64,000 bases of DNA from Dyadobacter sp. MSC1_007 (GCF_023667495.1 NZ_JAMOZL010000003.1:310001-374000), one strand, 5' to 3'. Positions 33,249 to 42,381 are shown, numbered from the stretch's first letter. Made by a program: numbers and translations. Notes: generated from the sequence alone by a model not told the origin.

Positions 33249-33254
33249 GGCCAC

Positions 33255-33344
33255 TTATTTCTTCTTATGTCTGTTTTTTCTAAGTCTTTTCTTTCTCTTG
33301 TGAGTGGAGATCTTATGTCTTTTTCTCTTTTTTCCGCAAGGCAT
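33255..33344 (-). CDS. AURKAIP1/COX24 domain mini-protein (mS38-like), 29 aa
   Basis: A 29-residue, very basic protein: 'MPCGKKRKRHKISTHKRKKR' followed by 'LRKNRHKKK'. This is the pattern of the tiny AURKAIP1/COX24-domain proteins that are almost universal in Bacteroidota and resemble mitochondrial small-subunit protein mS38, so a ribosomal role is likely. More than half of the residues are Lys, Arg or His. The ATG is at 33344 and the TAA at 33255. It sits between the TPR gene and rng on the same strand, with a palindromic hairpin 7 bp after its stop codon. It falls below common ORF length cut-offs and is easily missed. Confidence 0.88.
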   Translation of the reverse strand: MPCGKKRKRHKISTHKRKKRLRKNRHKKK

Positions 33345-33393
33345 GATTATGTCGTTTATAAAATAAAAAATTATTTCCTTAATGATCTGATGA

Positions 33394-34242
33394 TCAGTTG
33401 TTCAGACGGCCTTCCAACTCGCCGATGGCTTGCTGGATAACCTGATCTTTCTCTTCTTTTTTAACCTCCGACAGAACCTTACGTGCTTGTTCTTTGTCAC
33501 CCAACTCCACCAATGTCAGCCCAAGATAAAACTTGGCTTTCGTATTAGCAGGGTTGTTGGTTAAAATCTGTCTGAACCTGTCAGCAGCTTTTGAATATTG
33601 GTTGGACCTCATGGACAGGATCCCTAAATTGAACAATGCCAATTCGTTGGTGGGGTCCGCGTCGATCACTTCACGCAGCATCAGAATTCCCTGCATCGGG
33701 TTTTCGGTGTTCACGTAAGTCATCGCCATGTTAGCTTTGGCGGCTAACAGTCCTGGATTCTGGTCAATTGCTTTTTGATAATATTCGCGGGTTTTAGCGC
33801 CCAGGTTTTTCGCTTTCTGATCATCTACAGCGAACCCGTAAGCTTCATAGTAACGGTCGCCCGTTCTCATGATGTTTTCGAGGGACGGAGACAATAGGGC
33901 CACTTTTTCGGCATAGAATGCAGCGCTGTCAAATTTTTGAAGCTTTGCAAACTCGTCTGAAAGTTTCACCCCGGCTGAAACCTTGTCTTTCTCACCCGCT
34001 TGATTGAAGCCGCTTCTCAACTGATCGACTATTTTTTGCTGATCAGGGGATAAAGCGGCTCCATCATGCGATTTTGAAGAGGACTTACCGGCAGGGGCCG
34101 CTGCTGTTGCTGCGGTTGCTTGTTGACTTCCTCCCTTGTCCATTTCCTTGCCTTTGTTGTTTACGACCACTTTCGGAAGGCTGAACAGCGTTCCAACCAG
34201 TGCAACCGCAAGCACGCAAGAAAGGAGAATAGACTTTTTCAT
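33394..34242 (-). CDS. Tetratricopeptide repeat protein, exported or membrane-anchored
   Basis: A 282-residue protein. A hydrophobic leader or anchor occupies residues 4-24 ('SILLSCVLAVALVGTLFSLP'), followed by a low-complexity Ala/Ser/Lys linker (about 35-65). At least three TPR-like helical pairs follow, for example 'LLAAKANMAMTYVNTENPMQ', 'ELALFNLGILSMRSNQYSKA' and 'TKAKFYLGLTLVELGDKEQA'. TPRs mediate protein-protein contacts; no catalytic motif is present. It lies 30 bp after the HU gene and is probably co-transcribed with it. The partner is unknown; the anchor and cytoplasmic or periplasmic face cannot be settled from sequence. Confidence 0.88.
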   Translation of the reverse strand: MKKSILLSCVLAVALVGTLFSLPKVVVNNKGKEMDKGGSQQATAATAAAPAGKSSSKSHDGAALSPDQQKIVDQLRSGFNQAGEKDKVSAGVKLSDEFAKLQKFDSAAFYAEKVALLSPSLENIMRTGDRYYEAYGFAVDDQKAKNLGAKTREYYQKAIDQNPGLLAAKANMAMTYVNTENPMQGILMLREVIDADPTNELALFNLGILSMRSNQYSKAADRFRQILTNNPANTKAKFYLGLTLVELGDKEQARKVLSEVKKEEKDQVIQQAIGELEGRLNN

Positions 34243-34272
34243 ACTCTTATAACCTAAACCTTTTCAGGCAAA

Positions 34273-34578
34273 TTACTTTTCAGCGACTGCTTTAAGTTTG
34301 TCACTTTCTTTTACCTGCTCAACAAAAACTTTTGCAGGCTTGAAGCTAGGTACAAAGTGCTCGTCAATAATCATGGAAGTTCCCTTAGAAATGTTGCGGG
34401 CAACCTTGCGCGCACGTTTTTTGTTGATGAAACTACCAAAACCTCTTACATAAAGGTTCTCACCATCAGAAAGTGAGTCCTTTACCACGGTAAAAAACGA
34501 TTCTAGCGTTTGCTGAACATCGCCCTTGTCTACGCCTGTTTTCTCAGAAATCTGTGCGATTACGTCTGCCTTAGTCAC
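34273..34578 (-). CDS. HU family DNA-binding protein
   Basis: A 101-residue HU/IHF-type histone-like protein. The N-terminal helices are 'TKADVIAQISEKTGVDKGDV', the signature region is 'GENLYVRGFGSFINKKRARK' and the beta-arm follows as 'VARNISKGTSMIIDEHFVPS'. The C-terminus has a short extension beyond typical HU ('VKESDKLKAVAEK'). Dimers bend DNA; which of several HU paralogues this is cannot be told. Start is GTG at 34578. A TACCTTTG -7 box (minus strand, 34645-34652) lies 66 bp upstream. It heads the four-gene minus-strand run ending in rng and diverges from mutY. Confidence 0.95.
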   Translation of the reverse strand: MTKADVIAQISEKTGVDKGDVQQTLESFFTVVKDSLSDGENLYVRGFGSFINKKRARKVARNISKGTSMIIDEHFVPSFKPAKVFVEQVKESDKLKAVAEK

Positions 34579-34644
34579 TTTGATTGTTTACTTTAAGTGG
34601 ATATTATTTCATTTATTTACTTACTCCTGTAAATTTTGGGAACA

Positions 34645-34652
34645 CAAAGGTA
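34645..34652 (-). promoter_or_regulatory. Candidate -7 box for the HU operon
   Basis: The minus strand reads TACCTTTG, a TAnnTTTG match, 66 bp upstream of the HU start codon. The -33 region is not convincing. Confidence 0.45.
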
Positions 34653-34737
34653 CGCTAATTTTAGCAGAAGATAAAAGGATGACGTTTCCAATTTTTATAT
34701 AATTCATTAAAAAACAGTGCACATAAGTGAAAATAAT

Positions 34738-35817
34738 ATGATACCGGATCATTTTCAGGTAATTGATTTTAACAGAAAGCTGAAATCCTGGTATTCCCAA
34801 AACCACCGTCCGCTGCCGTGGCGGGAAACAAAAGACCCATATAAAATTTGGCTCTCCGAAGTCATCCTGCAACAGACCAGGGTTGCACAGGGAATGCCTT
34901 ATTATGAGCGGTTTGTTGATCAGTATCCTACTGTTTTTGACCTTGCAGAAGCAGATGAGCGCGATGTATTGCGGCTTTGGCAGGGGCTGGGGTATTATTC
35001 GCGTGCAAGAAACATGCATTTCACGGCCAAGCAGGTTGTGGAAGATTTTGCCGGATCATTTCCGAATACTGCGGAAGGATTGTCGAAACTGAAAGGGCTC
35101 GGGCATTACACGGCGGCGGCGGTAGCGTCATTTGCATTTGATGAAGTTGTGCCGGCTATCGATGGTAATGTATACAGGGTGATGGCGCGCATCTTCGGCA
35201 TACAGTCGGATATGCTCAGTAATGAGGGCAAAAAGGAGTTTGCCTTGCTTGCCCGGCAACTTGTTTCCAAGGACGATCCCGCGACTTATAATCAGGCTAT
35301 GATCGAGTTTGGAGCGCTACAATGTGTACCAGTCTCTCCAAATTGCTCCGTATGCATTTTTAATGACCGTTGCTTTGCCAATGCGCGGCAAATGCAGGGG
35401 CAATTGCCCGTAAAAATCAAGAAGCTAACCGTTCGGAAGCGTTACCTTAACTATTTTATGATCCGCCGCGGGGATGAACTTGCCATGGTTGAGCGGTACG
35501 GGAAGGATATCTGGAAAGGATTGTACGACTTTTATCTCGTTGAATCGAAAGGCCCTGTTGATTCGCCGGACGATCTCACGAGTGACGAACCTTTGCGACT
35601 ACTACTGGTTCAAGGCAGGTTGCGGGAGATTCCTAAATTATATTCCCACATTTTGACCCACCAAAAGCTGCAAGTACGGTTTTGGTGGATTGAAATGCAG
35701 CAGACTGATAAAATAGATCTGCCGCAGGGAATGGCCTTTTATAGTAAATCGGCGGTAGAAGTACTTCCGAAACCCATCCTGATTGACACGGTGCTGAAAG
35801 AGGAAAAGTTTCTCTAG
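34738..35817 (+). CDS. mutY: A/G-specific adenine glycosylase
   Basis: A 359-residue DNA repair enzyme that removes adenine mispaired with 8-oxoguanine. Catalytic Glu41 is in 'EVILQQTRV'. The helix-hairpin-helix is 'LKGLGHYTAAAVASFAFDEV' and Asp142 is in 'VPAIDGNVYRV'. The [4Fe-4S] cluster ligands are Cys196, 203, 206 and 212 (C-x6-C-x2-C-x5-C). The C-terminal MutT-like domain recognises 8-oxoG ('RYLNYFMIRRGDELAMVERY'). The ATG at 34738 is preferred to a GTG at 34717. In Bacteroidota mutY is usually next to ssb and gldE; here two other genes separate them. Confidence 0.96.
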   Translation: MIPDHFQVIDFNRKLKSWYSQNHRPLPWRETKDPYKIWLSEVILQQTRVAQGMPYYERFVDQYPTVFDLAEADERDVLRLWQGLGYYSRARNMHFTAKQVVEDFAGSFPNTAEGLSKLKGLGHYTAAAVASFAFDEVVPAIDGNVYRVMARIFGIQSDMLSNEGKKEFALLARQLVSKDDPATYNQAMIEFGALQCVPVSPNCSVCIFNDRCFANARQMQGQLPVKIKKLTVRKRYLNYFMIRRGDELAMVERYGKDIWKGLYDFYLVESKGPVDSPDDLTSDEPLRLLLVQGRLREIPKLYSHILTHQKLQVRFWWIEMQQTDKIDLPQGMAFYSKSAVEVLPKPILIDTVLKEEKFL

Positions 35818-35890
35818 CCGCCTGATAATTGTTTGTGAAAACATCATGTAGCTGCTGCGTATAAATCTGTTCATTGTGTTTTTAATAATA

Positions 35891-35898
35891 TATTTTTG
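35891..35898 (+). promoter_or_regulatory. Candidate -7 box for the PhyH gene
   Basis: TATTTTTG matches TAnnTTTG and lies 25 bp before the chosen ATG at 35924. It supports that start over the upstream in-frame ATG at 35876, which would precede transcription initiation. Confidence 0.5.
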
Positions 35899-35923
35899 TA
35901 CTAAACACTTAGCCGGGATAATT

Positions 35924-36781
35924 ATGGGAAGTTTCAGTTTGAATGCCAGCCAGATCGCAGATTACAACCGGGATGGTTATCTCATCGTCAAAAATCTGTT
36001 TGCCAAAGAAGAGGTCGATAAACTGTATCATACGGCACTGGAAAATTCGGTAATGCAGAAGAATGCAATGGACCTGAACGATCAGTCCGGGAAGAAAACG
36101 AAGCTATCGTTGTGGTTTACGCCGGGTAATGACGTTTTCGGATATCTGATCCGTAGCGAGCGGATGGTGAATTCGGTTTGGCAATTACTGCAAGAAGAAA
36201 GCCAGGTCTGTCATTTTCATACAAAACTCATGCAGAAAGAACCCAAAGTAGGCGGCGCGTGGGAATGGCACCAGGATTATGGGTATTGGTATAAAAACCA
36301 GTTTATTTTTCCTGATCAGCTTATGAGCGTAATGATCGCGCTGACGCCTGCCAACAAGGAAAATGGCTGCCTGCAGGTGATTAAAGGTTCGCATAAAATG
36401 GGCCGCGTCAACCATGGTTTCGCAGGGGAGCAAGTGGGGGCGGATATGGAGATGGTGAACCATGCCCTAAAAACGATGGAGCTTATTTATTGTGAACTTG
36501 AACCAGGGGACGCATTATTTTTCCATAGCAACCTCTTGCACCGCTCCGAAGCCAATTTGTCGGATCACCCGAGATGGTCGCTGATATCGTGCTACAATTC
36601 CCAATCGAATATCGCCTACGCCGAAACATCCAATTCGTGGAAAGTACCTGTATCCATCGTGCCGGACCATGCATTGATGGAGTGGAATGCAGAGTCGTTC
36701 GGAGATGCGGATTTTCTTAAAAAAGAGGATGATCCCGCATTGAAAGAAACCGGCTGGGAGAATCAGGTGAAAACGAGCTGA
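35924..36781 (+). CDS. Phytanoyl-CoA dioxygenase family protein
   Basis: A 285-residue Fe(II)/2-oxoglutarate-dependent oxygenase. It starts 'MGSFSLNASQIADYNRDGYL', a typical PhyH beginning ('GYLIVKNLF'). The iron ligands are the His and Asp of 'AWEWHQDYGYWY' (about residues 113-117) and a distal His in 'GDALFFHSNLLHRSEANLS', followed by an Arg in 'DHPRWSL' that would bind 2-oxoglutarate. The substrate is unknown; bacterial relatives hydroxylate diverse small molecules. It is followed 45 bp later by a Gfo/Idh/MocA gene, and the pair interrupts the mutY-ssb-gldE neighbourhood. The two may form a small catabolic module (inference). Confidence 0.92.
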   Translation: MGSFSLNASQIADYNRDGYLIVKNLFAKEEVDKLYHTALENSVMQKNAMDLNDQSGKKTKLSLWFTPGNDVFGYLIRSERMVNSVWQLLQEESQVCHFHTKLMQKEPKVGGAWEWHQDYGYWYKNQFIFPDQLMSVMIALTPANKENGCLQVIKGSHKMGRVNHGFAGEQVGADMEMVNHALKTMELIYCELEPGDALFFHSNLLHRSEANLSDHPRWSLISCYNSQSNIAYAETSNSWKVPVSIVPDHALMEWNAESFGDADFLKKEDDPALKETGWENQVKTS

Positions 36782-36826
36782 AAGTCAGGCTAACTTTAAA
36801 CATTCCTAAACATAACAAGACATTTT

Positions 36827-38032
36827 ATGCAGAATATCGCAATGCTGGGTTCCGGCTTTATCGGTCGTTTTTATGCGGAGTCTATCCATGGTCAACGAGG
36901 ACGCGACAGGGTAGTGGCCATTTATGCGCGGAGGGAGGAAAGTGCCAGGAAATTTGCGACAGATTACGGATGTGACTTCTGGTCGTCGAATATGGAAGAG
37001 GTGATAGCGCATCCGGATGTAAATATGGTTTGCATTGCATTGCCCAATAATATCCATGAAGAAGCGGTAATGCTTTGTGCCAAACATAAAAAGGCAGTGG
37101 TATCAACCAAGCCATTGGGAAGGAATGGCGCAGAAGCGTTGCGGATGATGAAAGCAGTGGAAGAGGCCGGGATATTTGCGGGTTACCTGGAAGACCTTTG
37201 TTACACGCCGAAATTTTTGAAATCACTGGAAAGCGTAAAAAACGGGTCGCTGGGAAGGATTATCTGGGCGAAATCGCGGGAAGCGCACCCAGGACCACAT
37301 AGCGAATGGTTTTGGGATATCGAACAGGCGGGTGGCGGCTGTATTCTTGACTTGGGATGTCATTGTATAGAAATATCAAGGAATTTCATAGGGAAGGATA
37401 TTCGACCAGTCGAAGTGATGTGCTGGGCAGATACGCAGGTCAAGCCGATTGACGCGGAAGATCACGCGATTGCATTGGTCAAATATGAAAATGGCGCAAT
37501 CGGGCAATTTGAAGTAAGCTGGACTTTCCGTGGCGGTATGGATTTAAGAGATGAGGTGATGGGCACTGAAGGGACGATCTGGATCAATAACTTCCTGAGG
37601 ACCGGCTTTGAGATGTTCACCACCGGACAAAACCCGGATGGTACAGGTGAAGATTACGTCGCTGAAAAGGCCGAAAGTAATACAGGCTGGCTGTTTCCGG
37701 TAGGGGATGAGGTAAACGACCTGGGCTATAATCATATGTTTACCGATATGTTTAATTCAGCTGAGCAGGGAAAAGAACCAGCGGAGACTTTTTACGACGG
37801 TTACATTGTGAATGCGGTCATCGACGCGGCTTATAGATCGGCGAAATCAAAGTTATGGGAAAAAGTGGAGTTGCCTGTGTGGCGCGGCCGTGAAGGGGTT
37901 ACAAAGCCATCGAACTACACTTCCTATAATGAAACACATTACCTGATCAAGCAGGAAGTAACCCACGATGGTCGTAACAAATTGATTTTAAAAGACAAGG
38001 TGACCGGAAAGATTACAGAGCGGGATATTTAG
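36827..38032 (+). CDS. Gfo/Idh/MocA family oxidoreductase
   Basis: A 401-residue cytoplasmic oxidoreductase without a leader. The NAD(P)-binding motif is 'IAMLGSGFIGRFYAESIHGQ' at the N-terminus. 'VNMVCIALPNNIHEEAVMLC' and the 'KPLGRNGAEA' segment (the family's EKP position is TKP here) follow. The C-terminal domain includes 'GGGCILDLGCHCIEISRNFI', with the catalytic-site His region in 'DLGCHC'. Sequence around 230-290 ('FEVSWTFRGGMDLRDEVMGT') fits sugar or inositol dehydrogenases. The substrate is unknown. It probably forms an operon with the PhyH gene upstream; ssb follows after 64 bp. Confidence 0.92.
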   Translation: MQNIAMLGSGFIGRFYAESIHGQRGRDRVVAIYARREESARKFATDYGCDFWSSNMEEVIAHPDVNMVCIALPNNIHEEAVMLCAKHKKAVVSTKPLGRNGAEALRMMKAVEEAGIFAGYLEDLCYTPKFLKSLESVKNGSLGRIIWAKSREAHPGPHSEWFWDIEQAGGGCILDLGCHCIEISRNFIGKDIRPVEVMCWADTQVKPIDAEDHAIALVKYENGAIGQFEVSWTFRGGMDLRDEVMGTEGTIWINNFLRTGFEMFTTGQNPDGTGEDYVAEKAESNTGWLFPVGDEVNDLGYNHMFTDMFNSAEQGKEPAETFYDGYIVNAVIDAAYRSAKSKLWEKVELPVWRGREGVTKPSNYTSYNETHYLIKQEVTHDGRNKLILKDKVTGKITERDI

Positions 38033-38096
38033 GCCCCTCTTTGATTTAATTTCCCTATATTTAAAACTGCAACAAACAAAATCCACATAAAAAACC

Positions 38097-38570
38097 ATGG
38101 CAGGAAGCGTTAACAAAGTCATTTTAATCGGTAACCTCGGAAGCGACCCGGAGGTAAGATATCTGGAAAGCGGCTCAGCGGTAGCCAAATTTAACATTGC
38201 CACCACCGAAACCTACACCAACAAAAACGGCGAAAGAGTAGACAATACCGAATGGCACCGGATCGAATTGTGGGAAGGGCTGGCCAAAGTAGCTGAAAAG
38301 TATCTCAAAAAAGGAAACCAGGTTTACATTGAAGGCCGTATCCGTACCGACACCTGGACGGATAAGGAAGGTCAACAAAGGACTGGCGTCACCATCCGTG
38401 CAAACAGTATGACATTGCTGGGCGGGCCAGCTGGCTCAGGCTCGGGAGGTGAAAATCAAGGTTACCAACAATCAGGCAATGTGCCCAGAGGCAACCAGTC
38501 GCCGCGTCCATCGGATCCGATACCTCCTTCGATGGCAGCCGGAGGAGACGATGACGATCTTCCATTCTGA
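38097..38570 (+). CDS. ssb: Single-stranded DNA-binding protein
   Basis: A 157-residue SSB. The OB fold spans residues 1-110 ('VNKVILIGNLGSDPEVRYLE', 'WHRIELWEGLAKVAEKYLKK' and 'GNQVYIEGRIRTDTW'). It is followed by a Gly/Gln/Pro-rich linker and the acidic tip 'DDDDLPF' that recruits repair and replication partners. It binds ssDNA as a tetramer. It lies immediately upstream of gldE, a conserved Bacteroidota arrangement. Confidence 0.98.
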   Translation: MAGSVNKVILIGNLGSDPEVRYLESGSAVAKFNIATTETYTNKNGERVDNTEWHRIELWEGLAKVAEKYLKKGNQVYIEGRIRTDTWTDKEGQQRTGVTIRANSMTLLGGPAGSGSGGENQGYQQSGNVPRGNQSPRPSDPIPPSMAAGGDDDDLPF

Positions 38571-38697
38571 ACCGCATGATAAGGTATGTAGCGAATTAGC
38601 CTTGAAAATGTATTTATTCTTAAGTTGATGCGCTTTTAAGGTTGATTCGCTACATTTATCTGATCGAATGCTTAATATGAACATTTTCTGAAATTTC

Positions 38698-40014
38698 GTG
38701 AAAGAAACCGAAGATAGTGACGATCCCCTCGCCCGAACGCGTACGGGGATAAATTTTCCCCAGAGAAGTACGCACACCTTGCTGGCAGGAGCCATCGTAC
38801 CCATCGATTTCCTGGCCCCCTACGATTTCATCCTCATTATATTTCTCTTCATTATTTCGCTCTTTTTGTCGGGCGTCCGTGCTGCCTATGCCGCGTCTGG
38901 GGCTATGGAAAATCCGTGGGAGCGGAAAACGGATGGAGAGAGTCATTTGCCTACCAGGATTCAGCAACTCGCATTATCCATCGTACAACGGGGAATTACT
39001 CTGTTCGCACTTTTGCTCGCTGCCCGGCTCGCATGGGTGCATATGCAAGGTGCGCAAGTTGAAATGATGCGTTGGATCGTGCTCGGGTTTCTTGTGTTCT
39101 GGATCTGGCTCGATGCAATCGTTCGCTACAACAGCGCGAGAAAAGCCAATGAATTTATCCCGAAAATCTCGGGGCTGACCCAATTCCTGATCAGGATCTG
39201 CAAACCGCTCACTCAGCCGATTATGAAACTGGGCTATTCATTCGGCATACTCACACCCGACGGGGCCGAGATTACTACTGAGATGCTGGAAGCCAAGGCA
39301 GAAAGTGAGGAAGAAACCGATCTTTTGCGTGGTCTGGCCAATTTTCGGCAAACAAATGCGCGAAAAGCCATGCAGGCCAGATTACAGGTTACAGCATTCG
39401 ATATCGAGCTGAATTTTCATGAATTAATGGATAAGATCAATAAATCGGGTTACTCGCGGGTGCCGGTTTACAGGGACGATCTGGATCATGTAGAAGGCAT
39501 ATTGAATGTGAAGGACTTGCTTCCCCATATTCATCTTGACGAGCATTTTAACTGGCAAAAACTGTTAAGACCGGTTTATTTTATCCCGGAGAGCAAGCGA
39601 TTGGACGATCTGATGAAGGATTTTCAGAACAGGCGTGTGCATATGGCCATCGTAGTGGATGAATATGGCGGTACGAGCGGCCTCATCACCCTGGAAGACA
39701 TTATCGAAGAAATATTCGGAGATATCAACGATGAATATGATGAGGATGAAGAAGTAAATTACACGCAGGTTGACGAAAATACGTATGTTTTTGAAGGTAA
39801 GGTTTTAATCAATGACTTATGCCGGCTACTGAATCTTGAAACCGATTATTTCGATGAAGTAAGAGGCAATAGCGAGTCGCTGGCGGGGTTACTTCTGGAA
39901 TTATTTTCAAGATTGCCGCGAACGGGAGAGATCGCTACACACCGGGAAGTCACCTTTAAAGTGCAGTCTGCGGACAAGAAACGCATTAAGAAAGTAAGGG
40001 TATTGGTTTCTTGA
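38698..40014 (+). CDS. gldE: Gliding motility-associated protein GldE (CNNM/CorC family)
   Basis: A 438-residue membrane protein. Hydrophobic segments lie at about 43-65 ('FILIIFLFIISLFLSGVRAA'), 97-115 and 121-142, forming a CNNM-type transmembrane domain. A CBS pair follows (about 240-345: 'YSRVPVYRDDLDHVEGILNV', then 'MAIVVDEYGGTSGLITLEDI'). The end is a CorC/HlyC transporter-associated domain (about 355-438). GldE is needed for gliding in Flavobacterium; relatives are called hemolysins or Mg2+/Co2+ transport proteins. The start is GTG at 38698. Placement right after ssb is the typical gldE position, although gldD does not follow here. Whether the host glides is not shown. Confidence 0.9.
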   Translation: MKETEDSDDPLARTRTGINFPQRSTHTLLAGAIVPIDFLAPYDFILIIFLFIISLFLSGVRAAYAASGAMENPWERKTDGESHLPTRIQQLALSIVQRGITLFALLLAARLAWVHMQGAQVEMMRWIVLGFLVFWIWLDAIVRYNSARKANEFIPKISGLTQFLIRICKPLTQPIMKLGYSFGILTPDGAEITTEMLEAKAESEEETDLLRGLANFRQTNARKAMQARLQVTAFDIELNFHELMDKINKSGYSRVPVYRDDLDHVEGILNVKDLLPHIHLDEHFNWQKLLRPVYFIPESKRLDDLMKDFQNRRVHMAIVVDEYGGTSGLITLEDIIEEIFGDINDEYDEDEEVNYTQVDENTYVFEGKVLINDLCRLLNLETDYFDEVRGNSESLAGLLLELFSRLPRTGEIATHREVTFKVQSADKKRIKKVRVLVS

Positions 40015-40070
40015 TAAAATGCAGCCTAAAGAAAAAATGCAATTCATTTTATTTCCTCCAAACTTATACT

Positions 40071-40105
40071 TAATTTTGCCCGGCAAATAACAATCGTTTA
40101 TTTGC
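40071..40105 (+). promoter_or_regulatory. guaB -7 box and leader hairpin
   Basis: TAATTTTG (40071-40078) matches TAnnTTTG. Just downstream GCAAATAA (40083-40090) pairs with TTATTTGC (40098-40105) over 7 nt, ending 1 bp before the guaB ATG. A transcript starting near 40085 would begin with this hairpin. Confidence 0.5.
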
Positions 40106-40106
40106 T

Positions 40107-41579
40107 ATGAGCACAGACCCATCCAAAGTCCTCTTCGAGGCACTCACTTACGACGACGTTCTGCTGATCCCAGGTTATTCAGAAGTCCTGCCTCGCGATA
40201 CAACAACTAAAACCAAACTTACCCGCAACATCGAGCTGAACATTCCTATTGTATCGGCTGCTATGGATACGGTTACAGAATTTGACCTCGCCATTGCTAT
40301 GGCACAGGAAGGTGGTATCGGAATAATCCATAAAAATATGAGCCTGGAAGCGCAAGCTGAGCAGGTGAGAAAAGTAAAACGTTCTGAAAGCGGGATGATC
40401 CTGGATCCCATCACGCTTTTGGACACTGCTACATTAGGCGACGCGCACCAGATCATGCGTGAATTCAAGATCGGCGGTATTCCGGTGATCGACAAAGACC
40501 ACAAACTGATCGGTATCCTTACCAACCGCGACCTGCGTTTTGAGAGGGAAATGACAAAGCCTGTCACCGAGATCATGACCAAAGACAAGCTGATCACCGC
40601 TTCTGAGGGATTATCACTGGACGACGCTGAAAAGATTCTTCAGGAATACAAAATCGAAAAACTTCCAATTGTAGACTCTGAATACCGCCTGACCGGATTG
40701 ATTACGTATAAGGATATTTTGAAACGTAAATCACATCCTAACGCGTGTAAGGATGAGTACGGCCGGTTGCGCGTAGGTGCGGCTGTCGGAGTAACCCCCG
40801 ATTTGCTAAAAAGAGTCGAAGCGCTGGTAAAAGCTGGTGTCGACGTTGTTAGTCTGGATACAGCCCACGGACATTCCAAAGGTGTAATCGACGCATTGAA
40901 ATCAATTAAAGCACAATTCCCTAAACTGGATGTTATCGCTGGAAACGTCGCTACTGGTGACGCCGCGAAGGCGCTGGCAGACGCTGGTGCTGACGGTGTG
41001 AAAGTCGGTGTAGGGCCAGGAAGTATCTGTACTACCCGAATCATCGCCGGAATCGGTGTTCCTCAATTGACTGCCGTAATGTGGGCGGCAGAGGCGCTGA
41101 AAGGCACAGACGTACCCGTGATCGCTGATGGTGGTATCCGTTTTTCGGGTGACATGACCAAGGCCCTGGCTGGTGGCGCGAGTACGATCATGATCGGTTC
41201 GATGCTGGCTGGTAGCGATGAGGCTCCGGGAGAGATCGTGATTTACGAAGGCCGGAAATTTAAAGCTTATCGTGGAATGGGTTCCGTTGAAGCAATGGAG
41301 GATGGTTCGAAAGACCGTTATTTCCAGGATGCGGAGGATGATGTGAAGAAACTCGTTCCGGAGGGCATTGTAGGTCGTGTACCATTCAAAGGCAAAGTTT
41401 CAGAGATCATCTATCAGATGGTAGGCGGCCTAAAAGCTGGTATGGGCTACTGCGGTGCAGGCGACATCGATTCTTTGCAAAGGGCACAGTTTGTAAAAAT
41501 AACCTCGGCTGGTGTGAAAGAAAGCCACCCGCACGATATCATGATACAAAAAGAAGCCCCGAACTATTCGAGATCGTAA
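40107..41579 (+). CDS. guaB: IMP dehydrogenase
   Basis: A 490-residue enzyme that oxidises IMP to XMP with NAD+, the committed step of GMP synthesis. It has a TIM barrel with an inserted CBS pair (about residues 95-210: '[20 protein letters not shown]', '[16 protein letters not shown]'). The catalytic Cys is in '[15 protein letters not shown]' near residue 307. The flap has '[20 protein letters not shown]', and the C-terminal segment is '[18 protein letters not shown]'. The start '[20 protein letters not shown]' is canonical. It is a single gene with a -7 box and leader hairpin upstream and a strong terminator downstream. Confidence 0.98.
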   Translation: MSTDPSKVLFEALTYDDVLLIPGYSEVLPRDTTTKTKLTRNIELNIPIVSAAMDTVTEFDLAIAMAQEGGIGIIHKNMSLEAQAEQVRKVKRSESGMILDPITLLDTATLGDAHQIMREFKIGGIPVIDKDHKLIGILTNRDLRFEREMTKPVTEIMTKDKLITASEGLSLDDAEKILQEYKIEKLPIVDSEYRLTGLITYKDILKRKSHPNACKDEYGRLRVGAAVGVTPDLLKRVEALVKAGVDVVSLDTAHGHSKGVIDALKSIKAQFPKLDVIAGNVATGDAAKALADAGADGVKVGVGPGSICTTRIIAGIGVPQLTAVMWAAEALKGTDVPVIADGGIRFSGDMTKALAGGASTIMIGSMLAGSDEAPGEIVIYEGRKFKAYRGMGSVEAMEDGSKDRYFQDAEDDVKKLVPEGIVGRVPFKGKVSEIIYQMVGGLKAGMGYCGAGDIDSLQRAQFVKITSAGVKESHPHDIMIQKEAPNYSRS

Positions 41580-41636
41580 AGGGCTTTAAGCGGTAAAGCC
41601 TTAGGCTATAAGTTCTGATATTTTGCTTTTTGACAT

Positions 41637-41678
41637 AAAAGATAAATGCCTTGCGTGAGTGCAAGGCATTTATCTTTT
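41637..41678. terminator. Strong bidirectional terminator between guaB and dedA
   Basis: An 18-bp perfect stem: 41637-41654 (AAAAGATAAATGCCTTGC) pairs with 41661-41678 over GTGAGT. A-rich and T-rich ends make it work in both directions for the convergent genes. Confidence 0.9.
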
Positions 41679-41724
41679 ATAAGTAGCTAGAACGCTGGCT
41701 ATTGCTTAAAGCATACAGCTTGAT

Positions 41725-42381
41725 TTATGCCGCGCTTGGCTTTGCGAAGCGGCTTTTGAAATATTGGAATATCATTGGCAGGATCGAAATACCGATAATG
41801 CCGAAAATAACTAGTTCGAAGTTCTTTTTAACGATATCCATGTTGCCGAAGAAATAACCAAGCAACGTGAGAGTTGGTACCCAAAGAAGCGCCCCTATTA
41901 CACAGAAAATAATGTAACGGGAATAGTTCATGCTTCCTGCACCAGCCACAAATGGTGCTACTGTACGGACAATGGGGATAAAGCGGGCCATGATAACAGT
42001 GCTACCGCCGTGTTTTTCGTAAAAGGCCTCTGTTTTTTCAAGATATTCCCTTTTCAGGAATAATACTCGTTCCCTTTTCTTAATCTCTCCGCCAAATTTT
42101 TTACCCATAAAATAATTGAGGTTGTCCCCCATCAATGCAGCGATGATCAGTATGATGATAATCAGCCACACATTAAGACCTGTGCCTTCGTTGGCCGCAA
42201 TTGCACCGGCAGCGAACAAAAGTGAATCGCCAGGTAGCAACGGCATGATAACCAGCCCGGTTTCTGTAAAAACAATTAAAAACAGAATGACATAAGTGAG
42301 TGTGCCGTACTCTTCCACGATATTGAACAAATGCTTGTCCAGGTGGAGGAAGAGGTCGATGAACTGGGTTAAAAATTCCAT
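41725..42381 (-). CDS. DedA family (VTT domain) membrane protein
   Basis: A 218-residue integral membrane protein. Marks are 'VILFLIVFTETGLVIMPLLP' and 'GDSLLFAAGAIA', then 'MGDNLNYFMGKKFG' and the key motif 'MARFIPIVRTVAPFVAGAGS' with conserved Arg residues, and a C-terminal 'LLWVPTLTLLGYFFGNMDIV'. DedA/VTT proteins include undecaprenyl-phosphate and phospholipid flippases that run on proton gradients; which lipid this one handles is unknown. About four to five hydrophobic segments are visible. It lies 45 bp downstream of the ComA-like gene on the same strand, so the two may be co-transcribed. Confidence 0.94.
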   Translation of the reverse strand: MEFLTQFIDLFLHLDKHLFNIVEEYGTLTYVILFLIVFTETGLVIMPLLPGDSLLFAAGAIAANEGTGLNVWLIIIILIIAALMGDNLNYFMGKKFGGEIKKRERVLFLKREYLEKTEAFYEKHGGSTVIMARFIPIVRTVAPFVAGAGSMNYSRYIIFCVIGALLWVPTLTLLGYFFGNMDIVKKNFELVIFGIIGISILPMIFQYFKSRFAKPSAA

